Below, piece by piece: positions 44,570 to 54,635 of a DNA stretch of 64,000 nt. The translations under genes were made by a program, and so were the position numbers. This DNA is from Antitrichia curtipendula (lineage: Eukaryota > Streptophyta > Bryopsida > Hypnales > Leucodontaceae): assembly GCA_951230915.1 (NCBI GenBank), contig OX579637.1, forward strand, positions 10,602,001-10,666,000, in the 5' to 3' direction. Each line of letters opens with the position of its first letter. Positions within the stretch are counted from its first letter, which is position 1. The notes under the pieces are model-generated. The model was given only the letters and a program-made list of their open reading frames with translations, was not told the DNA's origin and searched no databases.

Positions 44570-46150
44570 AGGTATCTCCAGCTTCGTCGTCGAGCGCTAG
44601 GGTTTGGTGCGGAATTTGCTTCTGCAAACCTGTGTTGTCGCATGTTGCTCCGCCCTCCGGTGTTCTCGCGTGTTGCTCCTCCCCCTGGTTGTTTGTTGTT
44701 TCAATTGCACGAGTTTAGGGCTAGGTTTGTCGCTGAGCGCTAGGGTTTGTCGCTCATGTATGTTCTCGCGCGGTGCTTCCCTGTGTTCTTCTCGCGCGGT
44801 GCATTTCTCTCTTCAATTCTTGCGCGGCCCTGCTGCGCTGTCTATCTGTGTGATTCTTCGGCGCTAGATCCTCGTTGGGGTTCCCTATTCTCCCTCCTGT
44901 TTCATTGATTGGCGGTGCCGAGTAGAAGAGGAGCTCCTTCGGTCGGACGTTTCTTGAGCGTGCATTCTTCTCGGACGAGTGCAACTGCAGTTCGGATTTG
45001 ATTAAGGTAAGTTCTCAATTTGAATTTGTCCCGTTCTTGGTGTTGTGGTCCGCTCTAGGGTTGTAGGAACAAGTTCAATTTGATGTAATTTTTGGTCTTC
45101 CTGTTCTTGTACTTCTTGCATTTTTTGCAGTTCTAAAGATGAATTTGAGATGTCGACTTCACAGAATTAGTTTGAATGCATGTTTATTCAAGGCTTTGAA
45201 TTCTTGTAGTTTTGTGCGCTTCTTTCACTTGCTGGGCACTTGCTGGGCGCTGGGTTTTGTTGTTTCGTGCGCTTGTTTCACTTGCTGGGCGCCAGATTTG
45301 TTTCACTTGCTGGGTGCTGGATTTGTTTTTGTTGCAAAGCTGGATTTGTTTTTGTGGTTTTGTGCACTTGTTTCAATCTCAGGGCATAAGTTCCTCTGTG
45401 AATTTGTGATTTTAGCTTGTGAATTGCAGCTGCCTAGGTCATCTGATGTGTATGAGTTTGTTATGTGAGTGTGAGAGCGTTTGTAAACGTCGGGTTGCTT
45501 TTGAAATTTATGATTCTTGAGCTTTGTTCTTGAGTTCTGGATTTGCTCTTTGTAGTTTCCTTTGGAAGTTCTAAATGTGGATTGTTTTGGCATTGATTAG
45601 GTTAACGTTGCAGTTGGAGTTTGAAGTATTGCTCGGTGCTAGTGTACCACAATTTTTTGTTTTTCATCTACAAAGAAATTGCGTTGCTATGTGCGAGTTC
45701 CGAAAGTGTGCAAATTTGTTATGTATTGTGCACACAGGAGGTGAATGAAGCATTTCCATTTCAGTACCTGCTGATTTCATTAGCGTTTGTTGTTTCAGTT
45801 CCTTATTCATTAGCGTATGCTGTTTCTTGGAAGTGCTGAAATTCTAGCGAATGTTGGTAATCTTGCAGGATTTGGGAATTGGTGCATTTTGAGCATACTC
45901 AAGGTTGTCTTTTGTTATATTTCCAAGTTAGTTTCCAGCTCTGTTATGTACTATCTGTGTTAGGATTTAGGATCTAGGCTTAGGGTCAAGGGTACAGGCT
46001 TCAGGGTGTCACTTTAGAGTCCTCGTTTCACGGCTTAGGGTTTAGGGTCTCGAAAATTTTCAAGCTAATTGAATCCTGTACTGTAACACTGGTATCAATA
46101 TAATATAATCCGGATATTGTCCGGATATCAAAGGATTTAGCCGGGTATCA
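44570..46150 (+). promoter_or_regulatory. Leader/promoter-like region of the element A HAD gene
   Basis: GC-rich start with GCGCTAGGGTTTG telo-box-like motifs (44,592 and 44,737) and repeated TTCTCGCGCGGTGC. A donor-like ATTAAG|GTAAGTTCTC follows at about 45,006. The rest is T-rich and intron-like with CACTTGCTGGGCGCTGG repeats (about 45,230-45,320) and TTTAGGGTCT near 46,040. No supported protein-coding frame. I infer the 5' UTR and first intron of the downstream gene. Confidence 0.4.
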
Positions 46151-46200
46151 GCATCAGAACAAGTGTCCTCGGGTCCCAGTCTGCCGTGAAGCTAAGTGCA

Positions 46201-46810
46201 ATTCAAGTCGACTCGACCTGAATTGCACATATGCCAGAACAAGATAAGAAGATCCCATAATCATATATAGTGGCACTCCGCTAGACCACCAAGTAAACCA
46301 CATTCCCAAACAATACATTAAGCAATTCAGGTCGAATCGACCTGAATGACACAAAACAAGGGAATACAAGCTAAAGGCCCAGAGGCAGCGCAAGACCACC
46401 AAGTAAACCACATTTCGAAAAACTACAATAAGCAATTCAGGTTGAATCGACTTGAATGACACAATATGAGGGAATAATAGGTAGACGCGTAGAGGTGGCG
46501 TACTAAAACAAAACATAGTACCAAACTCCACGTTAGCGCAATCTGAGAAAATCAAAACAACTAGATAATCTAATGAAAAAACCTGTAGAAGATTGGCGAC
46601 AATAAACAAATAATAGTTCCAGCATATACAGAAACCCACACACGCTTGATAGAAAGCTAATTTAGCTTGAGTCGAGCTAAACTGGCGTGGTTATTGCGTA
46701 AGAAAGTGAACAACGGTATAACAATCGAAACTGTAAGAACAACTAAAGCAGGATTAAGAAACAAATGCATACGCGCAGAACTCCGATCAACTCAAGTCGA
46801 GCTAATTAGA
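46201..46810. repeat. A-type palindromes at the start of the HAD gene
   Basis: Copies at about 46,203 (TCAAGTCGACTCGACCTGA), 46,327 (perfect TCAGGTCGAATCGACCTGA), 46,436, 46,660 (TTTAGCTTGAGTCGAGCTAAA) and 46,787. The first two sit in a duplicated block (ACCACCAAGTAAACCACATT twice, about 116 bases apart). The last two overlap the first frame of the HAD gene. Confidence 0.85.
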
Positions 46811-48286
46811 CCTGCGCTTACTATGTCAATGACTTGCAGAATGGAGGACCAAGTGCCGAAACTAGAATCGTACTACAAGCGGTCAGAGAACAAGCGACCA
46901 GAAGATGATGGAGACGGGGACGACATCCTCAACGACGGAGACTACTGGGAATTCCAAAACCCAGAGAAGATCGAGTGCTAGAGCTTGCACATGATCCCCT
47001 TCATAGAGCAGATATGCTTCTGCGTCCAGTTCAAAGGAATGGAGGTCTTCATCCCGCTCTCCTACGATGAGAAAATCTAGGAGGTGACCGAGGGAGATAA
47101 CAACCACGTCAAAGTGCACTACGTGACCACGCAGACGAGAATCCCTGCCGCAGACCAATACCACTTCACAATTTCCTTCAAGTCTGAGGAGATTCCATTC
47201 AGAGTGACGAACCTCTTGAATTCATTGGAGCCTACACAATATCGGTCAGAAATAAAAGAGCTAGAGAACAAAGTTAGTGAGAAGTTCTTTCAGAAAGCCA
47301 ATGGCGATCCCTTGACTGGCCGAAAGCTTTGCCAGAAAATTAGAAGCCTCTTCTAGGACTTTGCAGTCCTAAAGGCGAAGCTCGCAATGGCGAAATAGAG
47401 CATGGTTGCCCGGACCGTATCATTGAACATTGACAGCGAGGAGCCAAGCCAAATATCCATGGACACCCAGTCTTCAACATCCAGACGGGGAACCAGATCA
47501 CGAAGACCAGCCGACGCCGTTCCGGAAGGTACACCACCACTTCCACCACCTGCCAGACGAAACGTGGGGAGGACAGCATCTGTGACTGTCACAGAGGACA
47601 TCAGCGTTCAACCGGAGCTCAGTGAAATTCCATAGTCGCTCAAGGCCAATAAGAAACCCAACTACGAGGAGTCCAATAAAGCGTACAAGAAATTCTGGAT
47701 AAATTGTGCGGACGCCTTCCTGCTCAAGATGGAGAAGAAAGAGCTCAAGATTACGCAATTAATCCAAGTTCCTGCCACCAGGAATATAAGAAGCAAGGAA
47801 ACTCGTATTGTCGAGGACATGATGCATTGGATGATCCACATGCCCGACAGAAGCTCCAGACAAACCGTCTGCGTCATGCCCACCAATTGCAAGGAGAAGC
47901 CAGAAACGTGGGAGGGGATCAAGGATGGCAAGTTCTGAATAATCAACGATCAGTACAGCATAGAGGCCAGTAGGATGATGCAGGACCCGACATTCGGAGT
48001 TGACGAGGAAACTATAGAGGAATTCAAGAAGTGAAGTTGCTACATTGTCTGGACAGAGAAAGACGAGATTCTCCGCTCCATCTCAGCTTACTATAACAAA
48101 GTGAATCACTTCCAGGCGATTCAACCTTCTTGGGCCACAAATATTCTTGGAGCAAGAGCTATTTGGATTGATATGGGTTGCCCAAGGAATCCGAAGGACT
48201 CTGCTCCATTGGGAAGCGTATCAGTATCCAGATGGACAAGGGAGGCACACGACAACCGTGTCAAGTTCGCGATATGTTTCGTCTGA
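46667..48286 (+). pseudogene. HAD-element protein of element A, N-terminal region with ParB-like segment
   Basis: A single frame of 540 codons has seven in-frame stops (TAG 46,979, 47,078, 47,354, 47,396, 47,633; TGA 47,936, 48,032) and no frameshift. After a Ser/Pro/Arg-rich linker (about 47,420-47,630) comes a conserved block: KKELKITQLIQVPATRNIRS, TVCVMPTNCKEKPETWEGI, NDQYSIEASRMM, YIVWTEKDEILRSISAYYNK, NHFQAIQPSWATNILGARAI. The (N/D)GQHSIxA-like centre, clearer in the 54.6 kb copy, resembles the GxHR-type motif of ParB/DGQHR proteins, which would imply a DNA- or nucleotide-binding role. That is inference. TGA at 48,032 and the 54.6 kb copy together show a Trp lost to stop. Confidence 0.55.
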
Positions 48287-48330
48287 CACCCCAATGATGT
48301 TTTTCAACTGGTAACTTTGAACGACGTAGG

Positions 48331-48356
48331 GTCTGATTAGGTCGGGTCGAGCTAAA
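48331..48356. repeat. A-type palindrome in intron
   Basis: TTAGGTCGGGTCGAGCTAAA at about 48,335-48,354 lies in the spacer between the N-terminal and central exons. Element B carries B-type palindromes in the matching intron (55.21 and 55.32 kb). Confidence 0.7.
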
Positions 48357-48474
48357 TATGTAGTCCTTCCATTCATAGTGTCGTAATTTGCGTTGATCAA
48401 GCATTCATATATCGACACTGCATCAAACGCTCACATGTCATTCTGGTGTTTGTAATCAAGAATTCAATAAGGCC

Positions 48475-49810
48475 ATGCAGAAGCGATTCTCCATGATAGA
48501 GGTCACAAAGTCTCATATCATCGCGAAATCCAAGGATGCCAACAAAAATCTGAAAATTGTGAACGAGATAAGAATCATCACGGCCCCCGAAGACATCTTC
48601 GCATTGTGGAGTGAAGTCATTTCCAGTGCATCACACGGCGAGCTCACCGATGCGGACTCACTCATGAAGTTCAACGAGAAGAAAGGGTGGAAGACGGAGA
48701 AGGGCATGATTAACAGAGAGATTTTCAAATTCCTCGGTAATCTGTCACTGGACGATCTGCGGAAGCTGGGAAAACACATCTTGGACCGATCCGAGAAAAG
48801 AAGAACTCAGTACCACCCAAAGGTGACAGTCACACAAAGCTCCTCTAACCTGGAGAGTTGTTACACGGCAATAGAGTGGTGTGAGCGGCGGAAGAGGAAG
48901 ATGCTCGTGCGTAAGGAGTTGAACAATCTCGAACTGGAGCTCGGCCTGTTCAACGCTGATGGTGAACTCCTACATGACAACTGGAAGAAGTTCAAGGCGC
49001 AGTACAACATCACGTCCGCCACGATGAACGTGCTCCTTGAGCGGCCAAGGGAGGAGTACTTCTCCAAAGCGAAGCAGGTGAAGTCAAAGAACAAATCAAT
49101 CAACGACATTTCACCAGGCGACGCAGAGTTCTTCAATGTGTTTCTCAGATTGAAGAAGAATTTTGTCCCACCATCCGCAGTGGCATACTACGCTCCATAC
49201 GACATAAAGGATGACAACCATGCTCCGTGGCCAACCAATGTATGGACGGTGGACACGCCAGGAGATCTGAGACTAGGAGTTATAGACTTCAAGTATTTGC
49301 CAAGCGTTTTGGCAACGAACAAGGGGACGATCGGACTCCCCTACTTCTACACAGTTATGCGCTCGCTGCAGGGCAAAGTCGAGCCACTGCTGGAGGAGGT
49401 TCCAGCTTGGCTTCTCATCTGCTCGGATCTGCTCGAGCAGACCCAAGTACTTGCATATGTGCAAAGCAACTCGGTGCTGAGCACGTACAAGTGCGACTTC
49501 GCAGACTATAAGCCTGCGAAATACAAACGTTTAGGAAATTATTTTGCGGCGAAAGCGAAAGCCTAGGAGAAGGTTCTCCTGACGTTCTTGACCAACCCAC
49601 AATACCCAATCCTGAAGAAAATCCCGGGATCGTTTGAGGCTCCAGATACAACGGTCTTTGCAAAGCCCCGAGGATACAATGAGTTAGGATTCAGGTTGCA
49701 GAATACCGAGCTAAGGATGGAGTTCTACCTCTGGGTAGTGAAGACATTCTGCCCTCTCGGGTCCTCTGTGTTCTCAGTATTTGCTGGCGGAAAATTCTCT
49801 TCCGCAGCTC
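48475..49810 (+). pseudogene. HAD-element protein of element A, central region
   Basis: The frame runs 445 codons with a single TAG at 49,564-49,566. Blocks in order: NEIRIITAPEDIFALWSEVI, LSLDDLRKLGKHILDRSEKR, AIEWCERRKRKMLVRKELNN, HDNWKKFKAQYNITSATMNV, SAVAYYAPYDIKDDNHAPWP, LPYFYTVMRSLQGKVEPLLE, QNTELRMEFYLWVVKTFCPL and FAGGKFSSAAL, then a donor GTGAGAC. All align with 55.4-56.3 kb and, on minus, 14.2-13.0 kb. No named domain is recognised. The Lys/Arg-rich ERRKRKMLVRK could be a nuclear localisation signal. Length and conservation make this the protein's core. Confidence 0.6.
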
Positions 49811-50027
49811 TGGTGAGACCCTTCTCTAAGGTTAAGCTCGACTCGAGCTGACAAGTGCATTATCCTCACTGGTTTCTACTTGAGTTGCTTCTCTAACTGT
49901 CTTACTTAACCAGTGACGGGACAATCGTGCTGATTCAGCTCGATCCGAGCTGAATGACCAAACCACTGTTGGGTGATTCTTTTGTTCTACCCTGTATCTA
50001 ACAACTGCTCCTATGTTGGACTTGTAG
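49811..50027 (+). other. Intron with two A-type palindromes
   Basis: From GTGAGAC at about 49,812 to an acceptor ACTTGTAG at 50,027. It contains TTAAGCTCGACTCGAGCTGA (49,832-49,851) and TTCAGCTCGATCCGAGCTGA (49,934-49,953). The same intron in the other two copies holds B-type palindromes. Confidence 0.7.
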
Positions 50028-50940
50028 ATGAGTTCCGTGAACGTGTACGCTGCTGGAGTGAGTCAGGAGACTGACTACTGGAAAGACATCGCCATGTCAA
50101 CAATGAAGTTAGACCGGGTCGACTTTCTGGAGAATGGGTACGCAGTCGACAAGGGCAAGACCGTCATCCTAGGATGTGTAGGATCTTTCGGACTCCGAGG
50201 ACGATGGGGAGGACTTCTACAAAGACAGAATGACAGAGGAGAATGTCACCCCGAGTAATCTCATCCCAACAAAGGTCCGGCGATTGTCGGCTTCAAGTGG
50301 GCAAGTCGTAGATACTCAACCCTCAGGCACTCCTTCTTCATGTCAGCAGCCAAAGAGAAGAAGACTTTCTCAACGCAACGAGGACATTGAACGGAGGCTG
50401 GACGCAATGGAAGCGCGATTGACAAAGGATCAATCGCAGAATGTCGAGTTTCACGCTACGACCAATCTGAGGCTCAACAACCTGCAGACATTCATGACGG
50501 CGGAGTCGAGATCACAGAACGCGAAGCTCGAGTCCATTATCAACGCTATGAATGGTATTCGACCAATTGCAACATTGGAGCCCGTTGTGCAGAGTCAGCA
50601 GAAGCTGCTCGAGAATGTTCCCACCGGATTGCTAAACAGTGGGTCGTCTTCTCTAGTAAGTCCAGATTCAGTGGTAGTTCCACAACCTCCTGCTCATGCT
50701 CTGCCTCTTGTTCCTCCTCTTCCTTCTCCACTATCCCGCGAAGATGTGGTCCGTGATGAAGGCCTTGTTGTACTTGCTCGTGAAGTCAAGGGTGTTGTTT
50801 CCGCGACTGATGCAGCTACGAATACGAATGCGGTGGTCGTCGAGCAAGCTGTCGAGCAGACTGTCGAAGATGAAGCTGCAGGTGCCCACCAACTTCCACT
50901 TGCTGAAGTTGTGCAACATCAGCTCGGGTCGAGCTGATTT
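50028..50940 (+). pseudogene. HAD-element protein of element A, coiled-coil linker
   Basis: It begins with an exon equivalent to MFGAFF of the other copies (VNVYAAGVSQETDYWKDIAM, KLDRVDFLENGYAVDKG). The frame changes near 50,180, then DLSDSEDDGEDFYKDRMTEE, a basic PKRRRLSQR (likely nuclear localisation) and a coiled coil (EDIERRLDAMEARLTKDQSQ to KLESIINAM). A Pro/Val-rich tail follows. The frame ends exactly in an A-type palindrome (CAGCTCGGGTCGAGCTG at about 50,921-50,937, whose last bases form the TGA). The corresponding minus-strand region also has palindromes in its coding sequence. Confidence 0.5.
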
Positions 50941-51129
50941 GTGCGACAACATGTATATAGGTTTAGGAATTTTGTTAAGGATGCATTCATTTTGATGGCA
51001 GCAAGAATGTTATATAGTAAACCATTGAGTTCAAAGGCACACTAACTTATGTACAATTTTTCTCATTGTATGAGCCAGAAATACACGAAGTTCTTACATT
51101 TATAATTTTGAAAATTCTTGGATTGCAGG

Positions 51130-51392
51130 CCGTCCCAATATTGTTGATGTGATATCCCCCGATCTTGTTCAGAATGAGATATCTTCAACTCCTCAGTCAT
51201 TACATCATGACGTTGATGTTCTCGTTTCTCAAGAGGAAAGAGGACCTGATCCTGCATTCGGCAATGCTGCAAGCGGTTCTCTGGACGTTGTGAGGAGTCC
51301 AAATATCATTGTCCCTGACGTCGCAATTCCTGAGTCCGTCACGGTGGAAGAAGATGATCACGTGAGGGAGGTTGATTCAACACAAAATCAGG
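51130..51392 (+). pseudogene. HAD-element protein of element A, acidic linker exon
   Basis: After an acceptor ATTGCAG the frame reads GRPNIVDVISPDLVQNEISS, DVLVSQEERGPDPAFGN and IPESVTVEEDDHVREVDSTQ, ending at a donor-like CAG|GTACAA near 51,392. It is acidic and probably disordered, comparable with the acidic linker of the minus-strand copy (SDPRV.. region) but lacking its palindrome-derived peptides. No domain. Confidence 0.4.
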
Positions 51393-51568
51393 TACAATAC
51401 ATGTTCACTCAGATGGATACATTTTGTTGCTTCTCCGTGTACCCTCACTGCCCTGTCATTTATATATTTTTTTCCTTCAAGTGTAGGTGTCAAGTATCGT
51501 TCCGCTTAGATGAAGAAATATATCAGTCAGGGATAATAATTGTATGCACATTCCTTTGTTGTTTAGTA

Positions 51569-52350
51569 GGGACCTGTTCCCCCTTCTGATCGTGGAGGTA
51601 CCTCGGAGGAGGTCAATATTCCCTTGAAGTCTAGGGTGTTGGAGAATGGGCTCAACGTCGTCTTGGACCTCAATGGGATATTGTGTGTTTGTGAAGATCT
51701 AAAGTCAAAGGGTTGGTCCAGAAGCGTCGCTGACTCCCTATAACCGCATTCCGCTACAGTTCCAGCTGTTGTAGGACCCAAGCTAGTCTACGTTCATCCA
51801 TGTTGCTCTGAGTTTCTCTTGCAGTTAGAAAGAATAGCTTTGATATCAATGTGGAGCTCGATGAAGAAATCCACAGCTGAAGCGGTCTGCATGTATCTCT
51901 TCGAAGGACTACGCATGCCGGATTTTATACTTGGACAGGACTCCTATAAGACACTCAAATGTAGAGATCATTCGTCTAGGGTTACGATTTACAAGGAGCC
52001 AAGCACAAGCAAGGTGTTGTTTCTCAAGGACTTGGAAAGCATGTTCAGTCGCTTCCGCGGTAGATTTACACTCGAGAACACCATCGTCGTGGACGATAGT
52101 CCAAATAAGCACATTCTGAACCGGCCAGAAAACGTAGTTCTTCCTGACACTTGATCATACAAGGGAAATGGTCCCAAGGACACGTTTCTACTGGATGCTC
52201 TACTTCTCTGGTTCCAGCGTCTGCATGCTGGTGGAGAGTAGGGGCTAAAGTCGTTTCGAGGGAACAGCATGGGCAAATTAGGACGTCGGATGATTTGTGA
52301 CGATCGGAATCGTTGGGAATACGATAGGCTAATGGAAGTCGTTTGTGCAT
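51569..52350 (+). pseudogene. FCP1-like HAD phosphatase domain of element A
   Basis: After an acceptor TTTAG the frame gives LNVVLDLNGILCVCEDLKSK (motif I, DLNG), KLVYVHPCCSEFLLQLERIA, LISMWSSMKKSTAEAV (motif II), YKEPSTSKVLFLKDLESMF (candidate motif III Lys) and NTIVVDDSPNKHILNRPENV (motif IV, DD). This order and the WSS and DDSPxK signatures fit plant FCP1/SCP-like HAD phosphatases, about 200 residues as usual. Asn replaces the second Asp of motif I. Stops occur at about 51,741 (TAA), 52,153 (TGA) and 52,240 (TAG). A captured host domain or a long-standing transposon domain are both possible. The minus-strand homologue is at 10.8-9.8 kb. Confidence 0.68.
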
Positions 52351-52444
52351 CTTTTAGTATCCGTTAGTATGGCTATATAGACGTTTTACATATTGGGTCG
52401 GCTTCAGGGTGTGATTACTTGGATTTTTTATTTTATTTTATGAG

Positions 52445-52790
52445 CTTCAGCTCGAATCGACCTGTTTTGTACATACATTTGTCGAAGAGACTCTGGGAAT
52501 TTTTGTTGAATATGTGTAATTAGCTTTTGCACAATAGGTTTCACTTTCTGAGATTCTCTATCATGTCTAATTTCAGGAGGGTCCTCTGTAGATCCTTGAT
52601 ATTGAATGACTCTAGGTGGTCTTTGTATCATTTTTCTTCGTATGGTTTAGAGAGTGCCGCTCGTTTTGTACTTTGGGCACTATGTATCACTCAGATGAAT
52701 AAAACTAGAAAACTTCTTCATTGTAGCTTGATTGTTGTTTTTTGTTCCATTTGACTTCTCTTTGTGTGGTTTAGCTCGGGTCGACCTCAC
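52445..52790. repeat. Two A-type palindromes in a downstream intron
   Basis: TTCAGCTCGAATCGACCTG at 52,446 and TTTAGCTCGGGTCGACCTCA at 52,770. They lie in the AT-rich spacer between the HAD-domain exon and the C-terminal exon. Confidence 0.7.
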
Positions 52791-52930
52791 TTACGGTTTT
52801 TGCAGATTGAGTTCACCTCTTCTATGTCCCAGAGTGTAGGTGCATTCCAAAATCTCTGAGATGTTTTAGGAGAACATTACCATTGCTCATGCACTTCCCT
52901 TACTGGCTTATTCTTCTTTTGACATGATGT

Positions 52931-53551
52931 TTGTATTTTGACATTACGTTTCAGACTTTTTGTGCATTGTCTGCTCCAATTCAAAATGTTAGTATGACTT
53001 GCACAACATCAGCGGATTCCTTCCTAGAGTACGGCCAAAGCGCTATCTTGAGCACTGGAAACTTCTTATGTTTGGCTGCAACAGCGAATTTCACAATGGA
53101 CTTCTCTCTAAAACCTGTGGACGACAGTGTGGTGGACAATTTGCCAAGTGGAACTCCGCGTCTATCCAAATCATGCTCTCCTTCTCCTTTACAACCCAGT
53201 GCGGCGGGGGGGCCACAAATGTCGCCGTTTGCCTCTGATAGAGTGCCGCAGAGAAAGCTCTATGACAACGTTGGTTTAAAGATGACCTTGCCTAAAGTGG
53301 AGGTAGTGGCGTCGGAAGGAGAATGCAAAAATGTAGTCCATGGCCGTTCTCATCCACCACCTCTTCCGGGACGACATCTAAGGTCTCTTGGAGTGCGGAA
53401 GACAGAGACGCATGATGGATTGCCCCCGAGTCGACGTGCACTGTCGACTATCAATGTATGGGATCAAAAGTTTATAGAATTGCAGAGGAGACAAGCATTA
53501 CAAGAATACAAGAAGAATGATAATGGTTACAGTCGAGGACCTGAGATATGA
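52931..53551 (+). pseudogene. HAD-element protein of element A, C-terminal region
   Basis: The frame reads DSVVDNLPSGTPRLSKSCSP, GGPQMSPFASDRVPQRKLYD, LPKVEVV, GRSHPPPLPGRHLRSLGVRK, STINVWDQKFIELQRRQALQ and DNGYSRGPEI, then TGA. The last ~75 residues are strongly conserved with the minus-strand copy at 8.2-7.9 kb. The upstream exon border is unclear. No known domain; the conserved tail could be a DNA- or partner-binding motif. Confidence 0.6.
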
Positions 53552-54566
53552 AAGGCGTTGGAAATGTTGAAGAGTAAATCACACATATAGTTTCTGTTCA
53601 TATTATAAATTCAAAGTCTATACATACAAAATAGCATTGTGCAGTTACATTGTAAAACTCAATGTTAGAGTGAATCACAATCCCGGCAGCTACATACATT
53701 TTTAGTATATCTTTCAGTGATATAAAAATTAAAAGAAACTAAAGAAGATGTAACAACAAATGGAGTAATTAATTCCTTTTTTTTTAATTTATGAAGGAGA
53801 ACTTCTAGAGAGCTCCTAATTTTTGATTCTTGACACCATTTCAGCATATTATGTACCCAGGATTACAGTTTATATTTTAGGTTATTAGGTAAGGATGGCA
53901 CACATTTAGATTTGGAGCATTGCAAGCCGTTCAAATATTAAAAACCGGGTAGACAAAGTATTGAATCTTCATAGTCTATACTAGTCTAACATCTAGAAGC
54001 TTTAGAATAGGATGCCATGGTAACAAAAGAACGATGTGGGTGTTGAACTTCCATTGTAAGCACTCCTGCAAGCAACCCTTAAAACCACCTACGTCTCGAG
54101 TGCCATGTGGAAGAGTGTTGCAATGGATTGTAAAATAGATGTTTCTATCACTTATGTGTTAACATCTATGTCACAAGCTTAGCATCCACTTCATTCTGTC
54201 ACCATGGTGTCATCTTCAAAGGCAATCTATTTGCAATGTCAAACACAGACTATGGAGATGAGATACTTCGCTTCCATGAGTGTAGCGGCAAGCAATGCCT
54301 CTTCAAATGTCCAATTTGCAATGTATTAATAAAATACGTTTACATTTGATGAATATTTGTCTTTAAGTGTGTTGCATTTTGCAATTTGTGCATAGTGTTT
54401 TGGAATTTCTTGATGGGTAACTTGTTTTGGATGTCATTGCATTGACTTTTTGCGTATGGACATCAAATTCTTGCTTGTTTATGATTGAAATGCCTCTAGA
54501 TATTTCCATATCCTTAGAGGATGACTCTCATTTCACTGGAAAACTCCCATTTTAATGAATATGATG
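53552..54566 (+). repeat. 3' tail and right end of element A
   Basis: Non-coding tail matching 7,930-7,216 plus 3,837-3,437 read on minus. It ends in CTCCCATTTTAATGAATATG, the inverted form of the family terminus seen at 61,240-61,266. Downstream, HAD-gene intron sequence of element B begins. A short frame (NTDYGDEILRFHECSGKQC, about 54,230-54,285) is conserved in the 3.7 kb copy too, so a small extra exon is possible. Confidence 0.6.
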
Positions 54567-54635
54567 TTTGTTGTAAGTTAAGTGAAATGGTGTAAAGATG
54601 AAATTGTGGATTAAAGTAATTGTATAAATTCACTT

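Larger units (their letters stand above)
35691..54566. mobile_element. Element A: ~18.9-kb two-gene transposon of the GGCC family
   Basis: The left end, ATATTCAATAAAATGAGAG followed by CCCTCTCAAAATAA, and the right end, CCCATTTTAATGAATATGATG, are diverged forms of the family terminal repeat in opposite orientation. Between them lie a DUF7869 gene on minus (36.5-39.3 kb), an A-type palindrome array, a leader region and the full HAD-type gene on plus (46.7-53.55 kb). Palindromes with the A flanks occur near both genes and nowhere outside, supporting a single unit. The terminal GGCC itself is not preserved, so the exact borders are accurate to perhaps ten bases. Confidence 0.6.

Noticed and set aside
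44555..45468. Small Cys/Phe/Leu-rich frames as genes
   Set aside because: They lie in a leader/intron-like region with TTCTCGCGCGG and CTTGCTGGGCG repeats; composition follows the repeats and no homologue is seen in the other elements.
46154..46639. 161-codon minus-strand frame, Phe/Val/Leu-rich, membrane-like
   Set aside because: It spans palindromes and a duplicated block upstream of the HAD gene, has no counterpart in other copies and looks like a chance frame.
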